A stretch of 6,782 bases of DNA from JBBDYG01 sp040901765. GTDB taxonomy: Bacteria; Planctomycetota; Planctomycetia; Pirellulales; Lacipirellulaceae. The DNA lies in NCBI GenBank assembly GCA_040901765.1, contig JBBDYG010000036.1, positions 1-6,782 on the forward strand, in the 5' to 3' direction. The notes beneath the pieces are model-generated. The model ran no database searches and was not told the DNA's origin. It saw only the letters and a list, made by a program, of their open reading frames with translations. A program made the translations under genes and the position numbers. Positions 6,661-6,782 of this stretch are shown piece by piece (position 1 is the stretch's first letter; every line of letters begins with the position of its first letter).

Positions 6661-6782
6661 TCTTCGTCTGGGTTGCGGTGACTTGCCCGCCGTCTCGCAG
6701 TTTCACCCACGAGACCTGAGTCACAAGCTGATTCAGCGCGGCAAACGAGATGTGGGCGTTCGTGGCGAACCGCGGCGTGTTG
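6641..6782 (-). CDS. C-terminal end of an unidentified protein (partial)
   Basis: A minus-strand frame is open from the right edge for 46 codons and stops at TAG 6641-6643. The peptide begins NTPRFATNAHISFAALNQLV and goes on to TQVSWVKLRDGG, ending in TQTKTAAPAK. It has the balanced composition of a real protein with an Ala/Thr/Lys tail. I do not recognise the family, and most of the gene lies outside the window. It runs in the same direction as the Nudix gene, 132 bp upstream of it, so the two could be co-transcribed, although the intervening hairpins argue against tight coupling. Confidence 0.5.
   Translation of the reverse strand, partial: NTPRFATNAHISFAALNQLVTQVSWVKLRDGGQVTATQTKTAAPAK

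Overview
The window looks like a piece of a planctomycete chromosome (Planctomycetota, perhaps a Pirellula-type lineage). This is an inference from three things. There is a secreted type I sulfatase of a style abundant in that phylum, a long secreted protein built of HAF-like repeats, and gaps crowded with short GC-rich hairpins and tandem heptamers. No rRNA or tRNA gene is visible to confirm it. Most genes lack a clear Shine-Dalgarno sequence.

Layout from left to right: (1) 20-1843, minus: a secreted protein of about ten 56-residue repeats whose 3' end looks truncated. (2) 1844-2147: no gene, but a cluster of hairpins and a direct repeat. (3) 2148-2773, minus: a VapB/VapC-type toxin-antitoxin operon with a 4-nt overlap. 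Its promoter is unusually readable, carries a built-in operator repeat, and predicts a leaderless mRNA. (4) 2774-3003: the vapB promoter, then a hairpin and a nested inverted repeat. (5) 3004-3732, minus: a GntR/FCD regulator, divergent from (6) 3867-5231, plus: an exported type I sulfatase. A bulged 12-bp inverted repeat lies between their starts and is a candidate shared operator. (7) 5268-5573, minus: a small membrane protein convergent with the sulfatase. (8) 5574-5905: mostly non-coding, ending in a heptanucleotide tandem repeat. (9) 5906-6508, minus: a Nudix hydrolase whose stop codon lies inside that tandem repeat. (10) 6641-6782, minus: the C-terminal end of an unidentified gene running off the right edge.

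The only clear functional groupings are the toxin-antitoxin pair and the possible GntR-controlled sulfatase. The rest looks like unlinked single genes separated by repeat elements. I do not see a convincing new multi-gene system. The most distinctive signals are the leaderless vapBC promoter with overlapping operator, the palindrome between gntR and the sulfatase gene, the His-to-Gln change in the sulfatase active-site motif, and the way repeat elements repeatedly touch or supply the stop codons of genes.
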